Assembly: GCA_023393045.1 (NCBI GenBank)
Contig: JAEWMV010000083.1
Location: 1 to 14,101, forward strand
Origin: Bacillota bacterium
GTDB lineage: Bacteria; Bacillota; Clostridia; Christensenellales; CAG-138
Length of the DNA: 14,101 bases
Reading direction: 5' to 3'
Part shown: positions 6,512 to 13,083 of the stretch, in pieces
Numbering within the stretch: the first letter of the stretch is position 1
How the letters are laid out: every line of letters begins with the position of its first letter
Position numbers and translations under genes: made by a program
The notes under the pieces: generated by a model
The model's database searches: none
The model's input: only the letters and a program-made list of their open reading frames with translations
Told to the model about the DNA's origin: nothing

Positions 6512-7645
6512 TTACGCTTCCAATCCTTCGTAAATGAGATCGCGTATGCGTGGGTGGATGCACTCGAAAGCGTCTTTCTGGCTGAGCACATGCTGCATGT
6601 ACACGACCGAAAGCCTGTTTTCTGGGTCGATCAGGCAATACGCGCCCGCCGCGCCGTCCCACCCGAACTCGCCCAAGGGCGATTTTGCGCTACCGCCGCC
6701 CACGTGCGTGCGCACGCCGAGGCCGTAGCTGTATACCCCTTCGGTCTTCATCTGGGTGAAGTCCGCGCGTTGGACGGGCGTGAGCCAGTCCCTGCGCATA
6801 CGCTCTATCGACTCCGGCTTTAATATGCGCGCGCCGCTTTCGCCCACGCCGCCGTTTGCGAGCGCGTCGGGCAGGAGCATGTAAGCGTCAAGCGTGGCGA
6901 AAAGCCCGCCTCCGCCGGACTCGAACGCCCCGAGAGGGCTCAAAAGGTTGTTCTGGTCCGCGACGATAATCTTCCCCGTATCGAGGTCGACCTTGTGCTG
7001 CACGCTCAGGCGCGCGCGCTGCTCCCCGTTCGGGAAAAAGCCGATCTCCTTCGCGCCGAGGGGCTCAAAGACGTTCTCTTGCAGATACGCGCCGAGCGTT
7101 TTTCCCGCAATGACCTCCACCACCCTGCCCAGCACGTCGATGCACACGCTGTAGAGATAATGCGCGCCGGGTTCAAAATCCAGCGGCTCCTTTGCGAGCG
7201 CCGGAATCAGCTCCTTTGAGGTGAGCGCAGGGCCGTAGGTCTGGACGGCTTCCAGAATAGAGGGCGTTTCCATATTATAGTTGAAGCCGCCGGTCATGGT
7301 GAACAGGTGCAAAATCTTCAGCGTTTCGCGCGCGGGGCGCACCGCGTCGCCCTCCTTCACGCGAAGCTGCGCAAACTCCGGCAGGTAGCGCGCGACGTCG
7401 TCCTCCAAACCCAATTTGCCCTGTTCCGCGAGCTGGAGAGCGGCAACCGAGGTGCACACCTTGGTCATGGAATAGACCCAGTAGATGTCGCCGGGCGAAA
7501 CGGGCCGCTTCCTTTCCAAATCGGCAAAGCCCGCGCCGTGGCGATAGACGCGCGCATGGTTCCGGCGCACCTCCAAATCGCACGCGGGTATGCCGTAGCG
7601 TTCATGGAGCGAGTCGAGATAATCCGTGAGCTTCCTGAAGTCCAT
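6512..7645 (-). CDS. Beta-lactamase-fold serine hydrolase (class C/EstB-like), cytoplasmic
   Basis: This 377-residue protein belongs to the 'serine hydrolase' or beta-lactamase-related family (class C beta-lactamase, EstB-type esterases and DD-peptidase relatives). The nucleophile motif SMTK is at residues 59-62. The second motif appears as YSV (165-167), where the family usually has Tyr-x-Asn. The third region is FGWDGAAGAY (327-336), in which WxG replaces the KTG of true beta-lactamases, as is common in EstB-like esterases. There is no signal peptide, which argues against a secreted beta-lactamase or penicillin-binding protein and for a cytoplasmic esterase or amidase. The substrate is unknown. 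The start is set by GGAGG (7654-7658), 8 nt upstream of ATG 7645. It lies 41 bp downstream of pyrG on the same strand, with only a weak hairpin between, so it may be partly co-transcribed with pyrG. Confidence 0.88.
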   Translation of the reverse strand: MDFRKLTDYLDSLHERYGIPACDLEVRRNHARVYRHGAGFADLERKRPVSPGDIYWVYSMTKVCTSVAALQLAEQGKLGLEDDVARYLPEFAQLRVKEGDAVRPARETLKILHLFTMTGGFNYNMETPSILEAVQTYGPALTSKELIPALAKEPLDFEPGAHYLYSVCIDVLGRVVEVIAGKTLGAYLQENVFEPLGAKEIGFFPNGEQRARLSVQHKVDLDTGKIIVADQNNLLSPLGAFESGGGGLFATLDAYMLLPDALANGGVGESGARILKPESIERMRRDWLTPVQRADFTQMKTEGVYSYGLGVRTHVGGGSAKSPLGEFGWDGAAGAYCLIDPENRLSVVYMQHVLSQKDAFECIHPRIRDLIYEGLEA

Positions 7646-7678
7646 CGCGCAGGCCTCCGTTTCTATATATGTTTATGC

Positions 7679-7695
7679 AAAAAGCGTTATCGCTT
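7679..7695 (-). terminator. Weak terminator-like hairpin overlapping the pyrG stop
   Basis: On the minus strand a 5-bp stem AAGCG/CGCTT (7695-7691 with 7686-7682) has its loop ATAA formed partly by the pyrG stop codon and is followed by TTTTT. The stem is short, so termination is probably leaky and some readthrough into the serine hydrolase gene is expected. Confidence 0.35.
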
Positions 7696-9285
7696 GTTGG
7701 CGGCGTCCACCAAACCTACAAACAAGGGATGCGGCGCATCCGGGCGCGAGGTCAGCTCGGGGTGGAACTGCGTGCCGAGCATGAAGGGATGGCTTTCCAG
7801 CTCCATGATTTCCGCAAGGTTTTTATCCGTATAGCGCCCCGAAACGCGCATGCCCGCCTCCTTAAAGCGCGCCTCATATGCGTTGTTGAACTCCCAGCGG
7901 TGGCGGTGCCGCTCGCGTATGGCATCCCTGCCGTAGAGCCGCATGGCGAGCGAGCCGTCGGCAAGGTGGCAGTCGTACCCGCCGAGCCTTTGCGTGCCGC
8001 CGATGTTGTCGAGGTTCTTCTCCTGCCCGGGCATGAGGTAGATGACCGGGTCGGGCGTGCCGGGGTCGTCCTCCGTGGTGTCGGCGCAGGGTATGCCCAA
8101 AACGTTCCTGGCGAATTCTATCGCCATCATCTGCATGCCAAGGCAAATGCCCAGGAAGGGCACCTTGTTTTCGCGCGCGTAGCGTATCGCGGCGCGCTTG
8201 CCGCAAAGCCCGCGCGGCCCGAAGCCGCCGGGAACGATGATGCCGTCGATATCGGCTAAAAGCGCGGCGGCGTTCTCCTGCGTGACCGATTCCGCGTTGA
8301 TGTATTCGATTTCCACATCCGTACGAAGCTGCGCGCCCGCGTGATGGAGCGACTCCGCGATGGAGAGATACGCGTCCTGCAACTGCACATACTTGCCAAC
8401 GATGGCGATGCGGCAGCGCTTTTCGGGATGCTCGAGCCGCTCGACCATCTCCCGCCATGAGGCGAGGTCAGGCTCCCGCTTCTCAAGGCCCAGTTGATGC
8501 ACCACCGCCTCGCAAAGCCCGTTTTCCTCGAGCATGAGGGGCACGGCGTAGAGCGAGGAGGCGGAAAGGTTTTCCACCACGCACTCCGGCGCCACGTTGC
8601 AAAACTGCGATATCTTGCGGCGTATGCTCTCGCCCAGGGGCCTGTCCGAGCGGCACACGATGATGTCCGGCTGCAGGCCGAAGCCCAGAAGCTCCTTCAC
8701 GCTGTGCTGCGTGGGCTTGGACTTCAATTCCCCCGCCGCCGAGATGTAGGGCACGAGGGTCACATGGATGAAGGCGCAGTTTTCCGCGCCCGCCTTCCAT
8801 TTAAACTGGCGGATGGCCTCTATAAAGGGCAGGCCCTCTATGTCGCCCACCGTGCCGCCGATTTCGCAGATGAGCACGTCCGGATCGGAAGCTTCCGCCG
8901 CGAGCATGATGCGCCGCTGTATCTCGTCCGTGATGTGGGGCACGAACTGGACGGTGCCGCCCACATAGCCGCCCCGCCTCTCCCGCTCGATGACGGTGAG
9001 GAATATCTGGCCGGAGGTAACGGAGTTTGCGCGCGAGAGCGTTTCGTTGATGAAGCGCTCGTAATGGCCGACGTCGAGGTCGGTCTCCGCCCCGTCGTCC
9101 GTGACGTATACCTCGCCATGCTGGTATGGATTCATCGTGCCCGGGTCGACGTTGAGGTAGGGGTCGAGCTTGCAGATGCTCACCTTGTAGCCCCGGCTCT
9201 TTAAAAGCCTGCCCAGCGCCGCCGCCGTGATGCCCTTGCCCAGGCTCGATACCACGCCGCCCGTGACGAAAACGTATTTTGTCAT
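7687..9285 (-). CDS. pyrG: CTP synthase
   Basis: The 532-residue product is full length for CTP synthase, which makes CTP from UTP, ATP and glutamine-derived ammonia as the last step of pyrimidine nucleotide synthesis. The N-terminal synthetase domain opens with [18 protein letters not shown], containing the nucleotide-binding loop. The C-terminal class I glutamine amidotransferase domain has the nucleophile Cys381 in LGICLGMQ and the triad partners His508 and Glu510 in QFHPE. Start ATG 9285 is chosen by homology and by GGAGGG just upstream (9290-9295). The longer open frame to 9393 would run through the leader terminator and past the promoter. The 5' region carries the sequence features of CTP-controlled attenuation (see the leader entry). 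The gene is transcribed alone or with the downstream hydrolase. Confidence 0.98.
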   Translation of the reverse strand: MTKYVFVTGGVVSSLGKGITAAALGRLLKSRGYKVSICKLDPYLNVDPGTMNPYQHGEVYVTDDGAETDLDVGHYERFINETLSRANSVTSGQIFLTVIERERRGGYVGGTVQFVPHITDEIQRRIMLAAEASDPDVLICEIGGTVGDIEGLPFIEAIRQFKWKAGAENCAFIHVTLVPYISAAGELKSKPTQHSVKELLGFGLQPDIIVCRSDRPLGESIRRKISQFCNVAPECVVENLSASSLYAVPLMLEENGLCEAVVHQLGLEKREPDLASWREMVERLEHPEKRCRIAIVGKYVQLQDAYLSIAESLHHAGAQLRTDVEIEYINAESVTQENAAALLADIDGIIVPGGFGPRGLCGKRAAIRYARENKVPFLGICLGMQMMAIEFARNVLGIPCADTTEDDPGTPDPVIYLMPGQEKNLDNIGGTQRLGGYDCHLADGSLAMRLYGRDAIRERHRHRWEFNNAYEARFKEAGMRVSGRYTDKNLAEIMELESHPFMLGTQFHPELTSRPDAPHPLFVGLVDAANKR

Positions 9286-9296
9286 GCAACCCTCCG

Positions 9297-9339
9297 AAAA
9301 TAAAAATAAAATATAAGCGCCTCCCTGCAGGGGAGACGC
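9297..9339 (-). terminator. pyrG leader attenuator (intrinsic terminator upstream of pyrG)
   Basis: In minus-strand RNA a 9-bp stem (GCGUCUCCC 9339-9331 with GGGAGGCGC 9325-9317, one G-U pair) with a 5-nt loop is followed by a U-rich tract (9316-9297), all before the pyrG ribosome binding site. The 5' arm and loop contain the pyrimidine run UCUCCCCU, which could pair with a run of G residues added at the 5' end of the transcript. The G-U pair exists only on the minus strand. This matches the layout known for Gram-positive pyrG attenuation. Confidence 0.75.
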
Positions 9340-9341
9340 GA

Positions 9342-9360
9342 TGCAAAATATACTTTTGCA
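9342..9360 (-). other. Upstream stem-loop in the pyrG leader
   Basis: TGCAAAA (9360-9354 on the minus strand) pairs perfectly with TTTTGCA (9348-9342) around a 5-nt loop. It lies between the transcript 5' end and the attenuator hairpin and may act as a spacer or pause element. Confidence 0.4.
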
Positions 9361-9368
9361 ATGGGGTG

Positions 9369-9406
9369 CCCTTATGATTATATGACTTTGCAACGAGGCC
9401 GCGCAA
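9369..9406 (-). promoter_or_regulatory. pyrG promoter with GGGC initiation region
   Basis: On the minus strand, TTGCGC (9406-9401), an 18-nt spacer and a consensus TATAAT (9382-9377) are followed after 5 nt by GGGC (9371-9368). A transcript starting at 9371 would begin pppGGGC, the initiation sequence used in Bacillus subtilis pyrG, where low CTP makes RNA polymerase stutter and add extra G residues. Confidence 0.7.
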
Positions 9407-9493
9407 CGGTTTTTTGTCAGAATTTCTATAACGATTGCTTATAACCGCCGCGTGCTTTTTGCTTGCGCATTTATATTCGCTTCTCTATATGCA

Positions 9494-9517
9494 GCGGGCG
9501 GCCCGAAGGCCGCCCGC
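9494..9517 (-). terminator. Very stable hairpin after ygeW, UUCG-capped, no U tract
   Basis: Perfect 10-bp GC-only arms (9494-9503 and 9508-9517) are closed, on the minus-strand RNA, by a C(UUCG)G tetraloop. The hairpin begins 20 bp after the ygeW stop. It lacks a U run on either strand, so it may be a 3'-end stabiliser or a weak or factor-assisted terminator. The 9418-9493 stretch between it and the pyrG promoter holds no gene I can support. Confidence 0.5.
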
Positions 9518-9537
9518 GTGACGCACGATGCTTTGTT

Positions 9538-10731
9538 TTAACCGTTGTGGCGCAGCACGCCGTTCTTCTCCAACTCGACCAGTTTCGCGGCGGGATCCTT
9601 CACCTTGGCGAGGAAGATCATCGCGGCGATGATGTAGGGCTTGAAGGAGGCCTGCTTGTAGAGCGGGTCGCGGTAGCGGTCAAACACGGAGGCCGCAACT
9701 TCGCCTGCGTCGCAGGAAACGCCCGTGATGTCGGCGGGCAGGCAGTGGAGATAGAGCGCCTCGCCGCCTCTTGTGAGCTTCATCATCTCCTCGGTGCATT
9801 CCCAATCCTTATGGTTGGCGTTTTGCGCGAGCAGCTTCTTCTCAAGCGCCTTGATGCCCTCGAAGTCGCCGTTGCTGTAGAGCTCCGTCCTCTCCTCCAT
9901 GGCCTTGAAGGGCGCCCAGCTCTTGGGATAGACGATGTCCGCGTCCCGGAAGGCTTCCTTCATATCGTGGGTGATGGTGAACTTGCCGCCGGAGGCCGCG
10001 GACTGCTTTTTGGCGATGTCCACCACGCCGTCCATGACCTCGTACCCCTCGGGATAGGCGAGGGAAACTTCCATGCCCAGGCGGGACATCAAGCCGATGA
10101 CGCCCTGCGGCACGGAGAGGGGCTTGCCGTAGCTTGGCGAATAGGCCCAGGTCATCGCCACCTTCTTGCCGCGCAGGTTCGCCAGGCCGCCGAACTCGTG
10201 CACGAGGTGCAGCGTGTCCGCCATGACCTGCGTGGGATGGTCGATGTCGCACTGGAGGTTGACGAGCGTGGGCTTCTGCTCCAGCACGCCGTCGCGGTGA
10301 CCGTCGCGCACGGCGTCGACCACGGCGTGCATGTAGGCGTTGCCCTTGCCGATATACATATCGTCGCGTATGCCGATGACGTCCGCCATGAATGAAATCA
10401 TGTTGGCGGTCTCGCGCACGGTCTCGCCGTGGGCGATCTGGCTCTTGCCCTCGTCGAGATCCTGCACCTCGAGGCCCAGCAGGTTGCAGGCGGAGGCGAA
10501 GGAGAAGCGGGTGCGGGTGGAATTGTCGCGGAAGAGGCTGATGCCAAGGCCGCTGTCGAATATCTTCGCGGAAATGTTGTTCTCGCGAAGTGCGCGCAGC
10601 GCGTCCGCAACGGCGAAAACGCCCTGGATTTCGTCGAAGCTCTTCTCCCAGGTCAGGAAGAAGTCGCCCTCGTACATGTTCTTGAGGTTCAGCTTATTGA
10701 TGACCTCGGCGTACTGCTTTGCTTTGCTCAT
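9538..10731 (-). CDS. ygeW: Knotted carbamoyltransferase YgeW
   Basis: This 397-residue protein is of the aspartate/ornithine carbamoyltransferase fold, YgeW subgroup. The carbamoyl-phosphate motif is FRDNSTRTRFS (67-77), the second ligand motif is DHPTQVMADTL (164-174), and the HCLP motif with its following loop lies near residue 330 (LHCLPADITG). YgeW proteins carry a trefoil knot, and their natural amino substrate was not established biochemically to my knowledge. In Escherichia coli the gene sits in the ygeW-ygeX-ygeY-hyuA-yqeA group, and in gut anaerobes such genes belong to anaerobic purine/urate catabolism. A role in carbamoyl transfer between carbamoyl phosphate and a purine-derived nitrogen compound is the inferred function. 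GGAGG lies about 6 nt before ATG 10731. The gene starts 27 bp after ygeY, so the two form one transcript with the PAS-HTH regulator. Confidence 0.93.
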   Translation of the reverse strand: MSKAKQYAEVINKLNLKNMYEGDFFLTWEKSFDEIQGVFAVADALRALRENNISAKIFDSGLGISLFRDNSTRTRFSFASACNLLGLEVQDLDEGKSQIAHGETVRETANMISFMADVIGIRDDMYIGKGNAYMHAVVDAVRDGHRDGVLEQKPTLVNLQCDIDHPTQVMADTLHLVHEFGGLANLRGKKVAMTWAYSPSYGKPLSVPQGVIGLMSRLGMEVSLAYPEGYEVMDGVVDIAKKQSAASGGKFTITHDMKEAFRDADIVYPKSWAPFKAMEERTELYSNGDFEGIKALEKKLLAQNANHKDWECTEEMMKLTRGGEALYLHCLPADITGVSCDAGEVAASVFDRYRDPLYKQASFKPYIIAAMIFLAKVKDPAAKLVELEKNGVLRHNG

Positions 10732-10758
10732 TGTTTCCTCCGTAGCACTACTAAAATA

Positions 10759-12120
10759 TTATTGGATCACGTTATCGGTAAGCGTAGCGCGAAACTGCGT
10801 GACGTCCTCGCCGCTTTTGCCCTTGTACATCGCGGGCACGAGCGCGTACACCGCCGCGCAGGTCGCGAGATCCTTTTTCCAGGTGATCTCGTTGGGGGCG
10901 TGCGCCTGGCTCTCCGCGCCGGGGCCGAAGCCCACGCAGGGGATGCCGTAGCGCCCCTGGATGGATACGCCGTTGGTGGAGAAGGTCCATTTGTCGATGA
11001 GGGGACGCGCGCGCTTGTCGGCGTTGCCCGCCTCACGGGTGCGCTCTTCCCCGTAGAGCGCCTTGTGCGCTTCGTAGAGCGCCTGCACGTGCGGCGCGCT
11101 CTCCCTGTTGATCCATGTAGGGAAGTAGCACTCCGTCTCGTACACTTCGCCCGTCCACGCAGGGCGGTCGTACATGTACATGGAGACCTTCGCGCCGTGC
11201 TTCCGGCAGGAGGGCAGCGCCTCGATTTCCTTGATGCAGGAATCCCACGTTTCGCCCGCGGTCATGCGGCGATCGAGCGAAATGGAGCAGGAATCCGCCA
11301 CCGCGCAGCGCGAGGGGGAGGTGAAGAAGATTTCCGAGGTGGTGACGGTGCCGCGTCCCAGGAAGCGCGCGTCCTCGTAATGTTCGGGGTTGAACTTGGG
11401 ATCGAGCATCTTCACGAGGCCCTTGCTCGCAACATCGTCCCCGCAGCCGTTTTCGTTGAGCGCTTCGACTTCCTTCAATATGTCCGCCATCTTGTAGATG
11501 GCGTTGTCCCCGCGCTCGGGCGCGCTGCCGTGGCAGGAAATGCCGCGCACGTCCACGCGGATTTCCATCCTGCCGCGGTGGCCGCGGTAGATGCCGCCGT
11601 CCGTGGGCTCGGTGATGACCACGAATTCCGGGGCGATCTTATCTTTATTATAGATGTACTGCCAGCACATGCCGTCGCAATCCTCTTCCTGCACGGTGCC
11701 GGTGACGAGTATGCGCGTGCCTTCGGGGATGAGGCCGAGGTCACGCATAATGCGCGCGCCGTAGACGGAGCTTACGATGCCGCCCAACTGGTCGGACCCG
11801 CCGCGTCCGCCGATCTCCGTCTCGTTCTCATAGCCCTCGTAGGGGTCGAATTTCCAGTTGCTCCTGTTGCCAAGGCCAACGGTGTCGATGTGCGCATCGT
11901 AGGCGATGAGGCGCTCGCCCTCGCCCATGTAGCCCAGGACGTTGCCGAGGCCGTCGATTTCGACCTTGTCGAAGCCCACGTCCTCCATTTCCTTTGCGAT
12001 GCGCCTGATCACGCCTTCCTCGCCGCAACTCTCGCCCGGTATCCGGATGAGGTCGCGCAGGAACTTCGTCATCTGAGGGAGATAGCCCTCGGAGGCTTTT
12101 TTCACTCTTTCGAAATCCAT
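10759..12120 (-). CDS. ygeY: YgeY-family M20 metallohydrolase
   Basis: This 453-residue protein of the M20 peptidase/deacylase family belongs to the YgeY group linked to selenium-dependent molybdenum hydroxylase clusters. The di-zinc site is complete: H77 (DAHIDT, with D79), D110 ([10 protein letters not shown]), the general base E145 next to ligand E146 (VQEEDCDG), E171 (ITEPTDGG) and H407 (SQAHAPNE). A dimerisation insert would lie at about 185-310. The family cleaves peptide-like C-N bonds; a ureido or amide intermediate of purine breakdown is a plausible substrate, but this is inferred from context only. AAGGAG lies 6 nt before ATG 12120. It is the middle gene of the regulator-ygeY-ygeW operon. 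E. coli has ygeX (diaminopropionate ammonia-lyase) between the two, and it is missing here. Confidence 0.93.
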   Translation of the reverse strand: MDFERVKKASEGYLPQMTKFLRDLIRIPGESCGEEGVIRRIAKEMEDVGFDKVEIDGLGNVLGYMGEGERLIAYDAHIDTVGLGNRSNWKFDPYEGYENETEIGGRGGSDQLGGIVSSVYGARIMRDLGLIPEGTRILVTGTVQEEDCDGMCWQYIYNKDKIAPEFVVITEPTDGGIYRGHRGRMEIRVDVRGISCHGSAPERGDNAIYKMADILKEVEALNENGCGDDVASKGLVKMLDPKFNPEHYEDARFLGRGTVTTSEIFFTSPSRCAVADSCSISLDRRMTAGETWDSCIKEIEALPSCRKHGAKVSMYMYDRPAWTGEVYETECYFPTWINRESAPHVQALYEAHKALYGEERTREAGNADKRARPLIDKWTFSTNGVSIQGRYGIPCVGFGPGAESQAHAPNEITWKKDLATCAAVYALVPAMYKGKSGEDVTQFRATLTDNVIQ

Positions 12121-12169
12121 ATTCCGCTCCTTATCATGTGTTTGGTGTGTTCGGTGTTATCCACGGCGC

Positions 12170-12808
12170 TCAACTTTTCGCGCCGGAATCGAGGTAGGAA
12201 TAAAGCGTGTATTTGCTGATGCCGAAATACCCCGCGATCTTGTCGCCGCTCTTGGTGATGAGCATGGCGCCCGCGTCGTTGAGGTAGCGTATGGCGCGCA
12301 CCTTATCGTCCTTGTTCATCATGGCGACGGGCTTGCCGATAAGCTTCACGCTCTGCTCAAGCAGGTCGTCCAAGAGCTCGTTGACGTTGGTGGGGATGCG
12401 CTCCGGCTCGCTCGTGCCGTCGCTGCTGCGAACAAGCGAGTCCATGGCGGACTTTGCCATCATGTAGGGCGTAAGGTCGAAGTTGATGGAGAAGATGCCC
12501 GTGGGCTTCCCCTCCGCGTCGTTGATATAGACCGTGCCGGAACGCAGTATCCGCCCGTCCGCGGTTTTGGTCAGATAATCGTAGTGATCGGGCAGGTTGT
12601 GCACGCCGGGCTTCATCGCCTCAAGCGCGATGTGCGAGCCGCCCTTGCCCACGCTCCTGTTGGAAACATGGCCGTTTTCTATAGCTGCGATGGTGTTTTC
12701 CGGGTCCCCGGAGGTCAAATCGTGCACCACCACCTCACAATTCGAGCCGAACTGGGCCGAAATCGCCCGCGCCAGGCGTTTGAGCGTATCGAGCAACTCC
12801 TCGTTCAT
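12170..12808 (-). CDS. YheO/DauR-like PAS-HTH transcriptional regulator
   Basis: The 212-residue product has the two-domain layout of YheO/DauR-like regulators. Residues about 5-120 form a PAS-like (YheO-type) sensor, with EVVVHDL (25-31) and INFDLTPYM typical of the group. The C-terminal helix-turn-helix covers about 160-212, with KIAGYFGISKYTLYSYLD as the DNA-binding helices. DauR represses D-arginine utilisation in Pseudomonas; the ligand here is unknown, but the setting suggests a purine-pathway metabolite. It is the first gene of the operon with ygeY and ygeW and is divergent from ssnA, the standard arrangement for a local regulator. GGAGG lies about 6 nt before ATG 12808. The gap to ygeY is 49 bp, with no terminator and two copies of a 9-nt GTGTTYGGT direct repeat (12138-12155). 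Confidence 0.88.
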   Translation of the reverse strand: MNEELLDTLKRLARAISAQFGSNCEVVVHDLTSGDPENTIAAIENGHVSNRSVGKGGSHIALEAMKPGVHNLPDHYDYLTKTADGRILRSGTVYINDAEGKPTGIFSINFDLTPYMMAKSAMDSLVRSSDGTSEPERIPTNVNELLDDLLEQSVKLIGKPVAMMNKDDKVRAIRYLNDAGAMLITKSGDKIAGYFGISKYTLYSYLDSGAKS

Positions 12809-12838
12809 GCCATTCCTCCGATCGGTTTTATTATGCTC

Positions 12839-12866
12839 AGTTTACCATATCCGCACAGGATTTCAA
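12839..12866 (-). promoter_or_regulatory. Predicted promoter of the regulator-ygeY-ygeW operon
   Basis: On the minus strand, TTGAAA (12866-12861), a 16-nt spacer and TAAACT (12844-12839) with a TGn extended -10 element precede the regulator gene. The start would be near 12832, about 24 nt before the ATG. Confidence 0.5.
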
Positions 12867-12883
12867 GGGGAAACAATAAAATT

Positions 12884-12900
12884 TTTTAGGTCGTCTAAAA
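12884..12900. promoter_or_regulatory. 17-bp inverted repeat between the divergent promoters (candidate operator)
   Basis: TTTTAG (12884-12889) and CTAAAA (12895-12900) form a perfect dyad with a 5-bp centre. It lies upstream of both predicted -35 boxes, 17 bp from that of the operon and 20 bp from that of ssnA, a suitable site for one regulator to control both directions. The neighbouring PAS-HTH protein is the obvious candidate binder; this is inference. Confidence 0.45.
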
Positions 12901-12920
12901 CATTTTTGCTTTTCGTCATC

Positions 12921-12949
12921 TTGATAAATAAACGGCCTCATGCTAGAAT
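12921..12949 (+). promoter_or_regulatory. Predicted sigma-A promoter of ssnA
   Basis: TTGATA (12921-12926), a 17-nt spacer and TAGAAT (12944-12949) give a good promoter with a start near 12956. The ssnA ATG is at 13084, so the leader would be about 130 nt, much longer than is needed for the ribosome binding site alone. Confidence 0.65.
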
Positions 12950-12955
12950 GTAAAA

Positions 12956-13083
12956 AAAGCATAGGACTGCTGTAAGGAAGTGCTTCGCGCGCGGGCGTCA
13001 AACATCGTTTGTTTGAACGCACGCGCTTTTTTCACATCAATTCGGGACATCATCATAATGCATAGGGAGAAGGAGGCGGTTTC
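12956..13083 (+). ncRNA. Structured ssnA leader RNA, candidate cis-regulatory element
   Basis: The leader begins with a stem-loop, AAGCAU (12957-12962) pairing with GUGCUU (12980-12985, one U-G pair), around a 17-nt purine-rich loop. The strong terminator hairpin (12989-13032) follows after 3 nt, and then the AGGAGG ribosome binding site (13071-13076). A small 5' domain followed by a terminator upstream of a metabolic gene is the usual layout of a riboswitch or protein-controlled attenuator. I see no obvious antiterminator pairing, and I do not recognise the loop as a known purine, xanthine or PRPP aptamer. I have a vague recollection that a candidate RNA motif named after ssnA has been described; I cannot recall its consensus and so cannot say whether this matches. 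Confidence 0.45.
12989..13032 (+). terminator. Intrinsic terminator inside the ssnA leader
   Basis: The hairpin consists of GCGCG (12989-12993) with CGCGC (13022-13026), a single G-A mismatch, GCG (12995-12997) with CGC (13018-13020), a one-base bulge, and TCAAACA (12998-13004) with TGTTTGA (13010-13016), loop 13005-13009. It is followed by six T residues. The minus strand has no U run after it. It lies between the ssnA promoter and start codon, so it must be an attenuator unless a second promoter lies downstream. Confidence 0.75.

Noticed and set aside
9286..9393. N-terminal extension of pyrG to 9393
   Set aside because: It would run through the leader terminator and begin upstream of the predicted transcription start; CTP synthase begins at the [10 protein letters not shown] segment.
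12138..12155. Two tandem copies of a 9-nt GTGTTYGGT repeat between the regulator and ygeY
   Set aside because: Too short and only two copies; no dyad symmetry and not near a promoter, so I do not claim an operator.
10429..12219. 596-codon plus-strand open frame
   Set aside because: It is entirely antisense to the well-supported ygeW start and ygeY, has no domain-like sequence, and is a by-product of the high GC third positions of the minus-strand genes.
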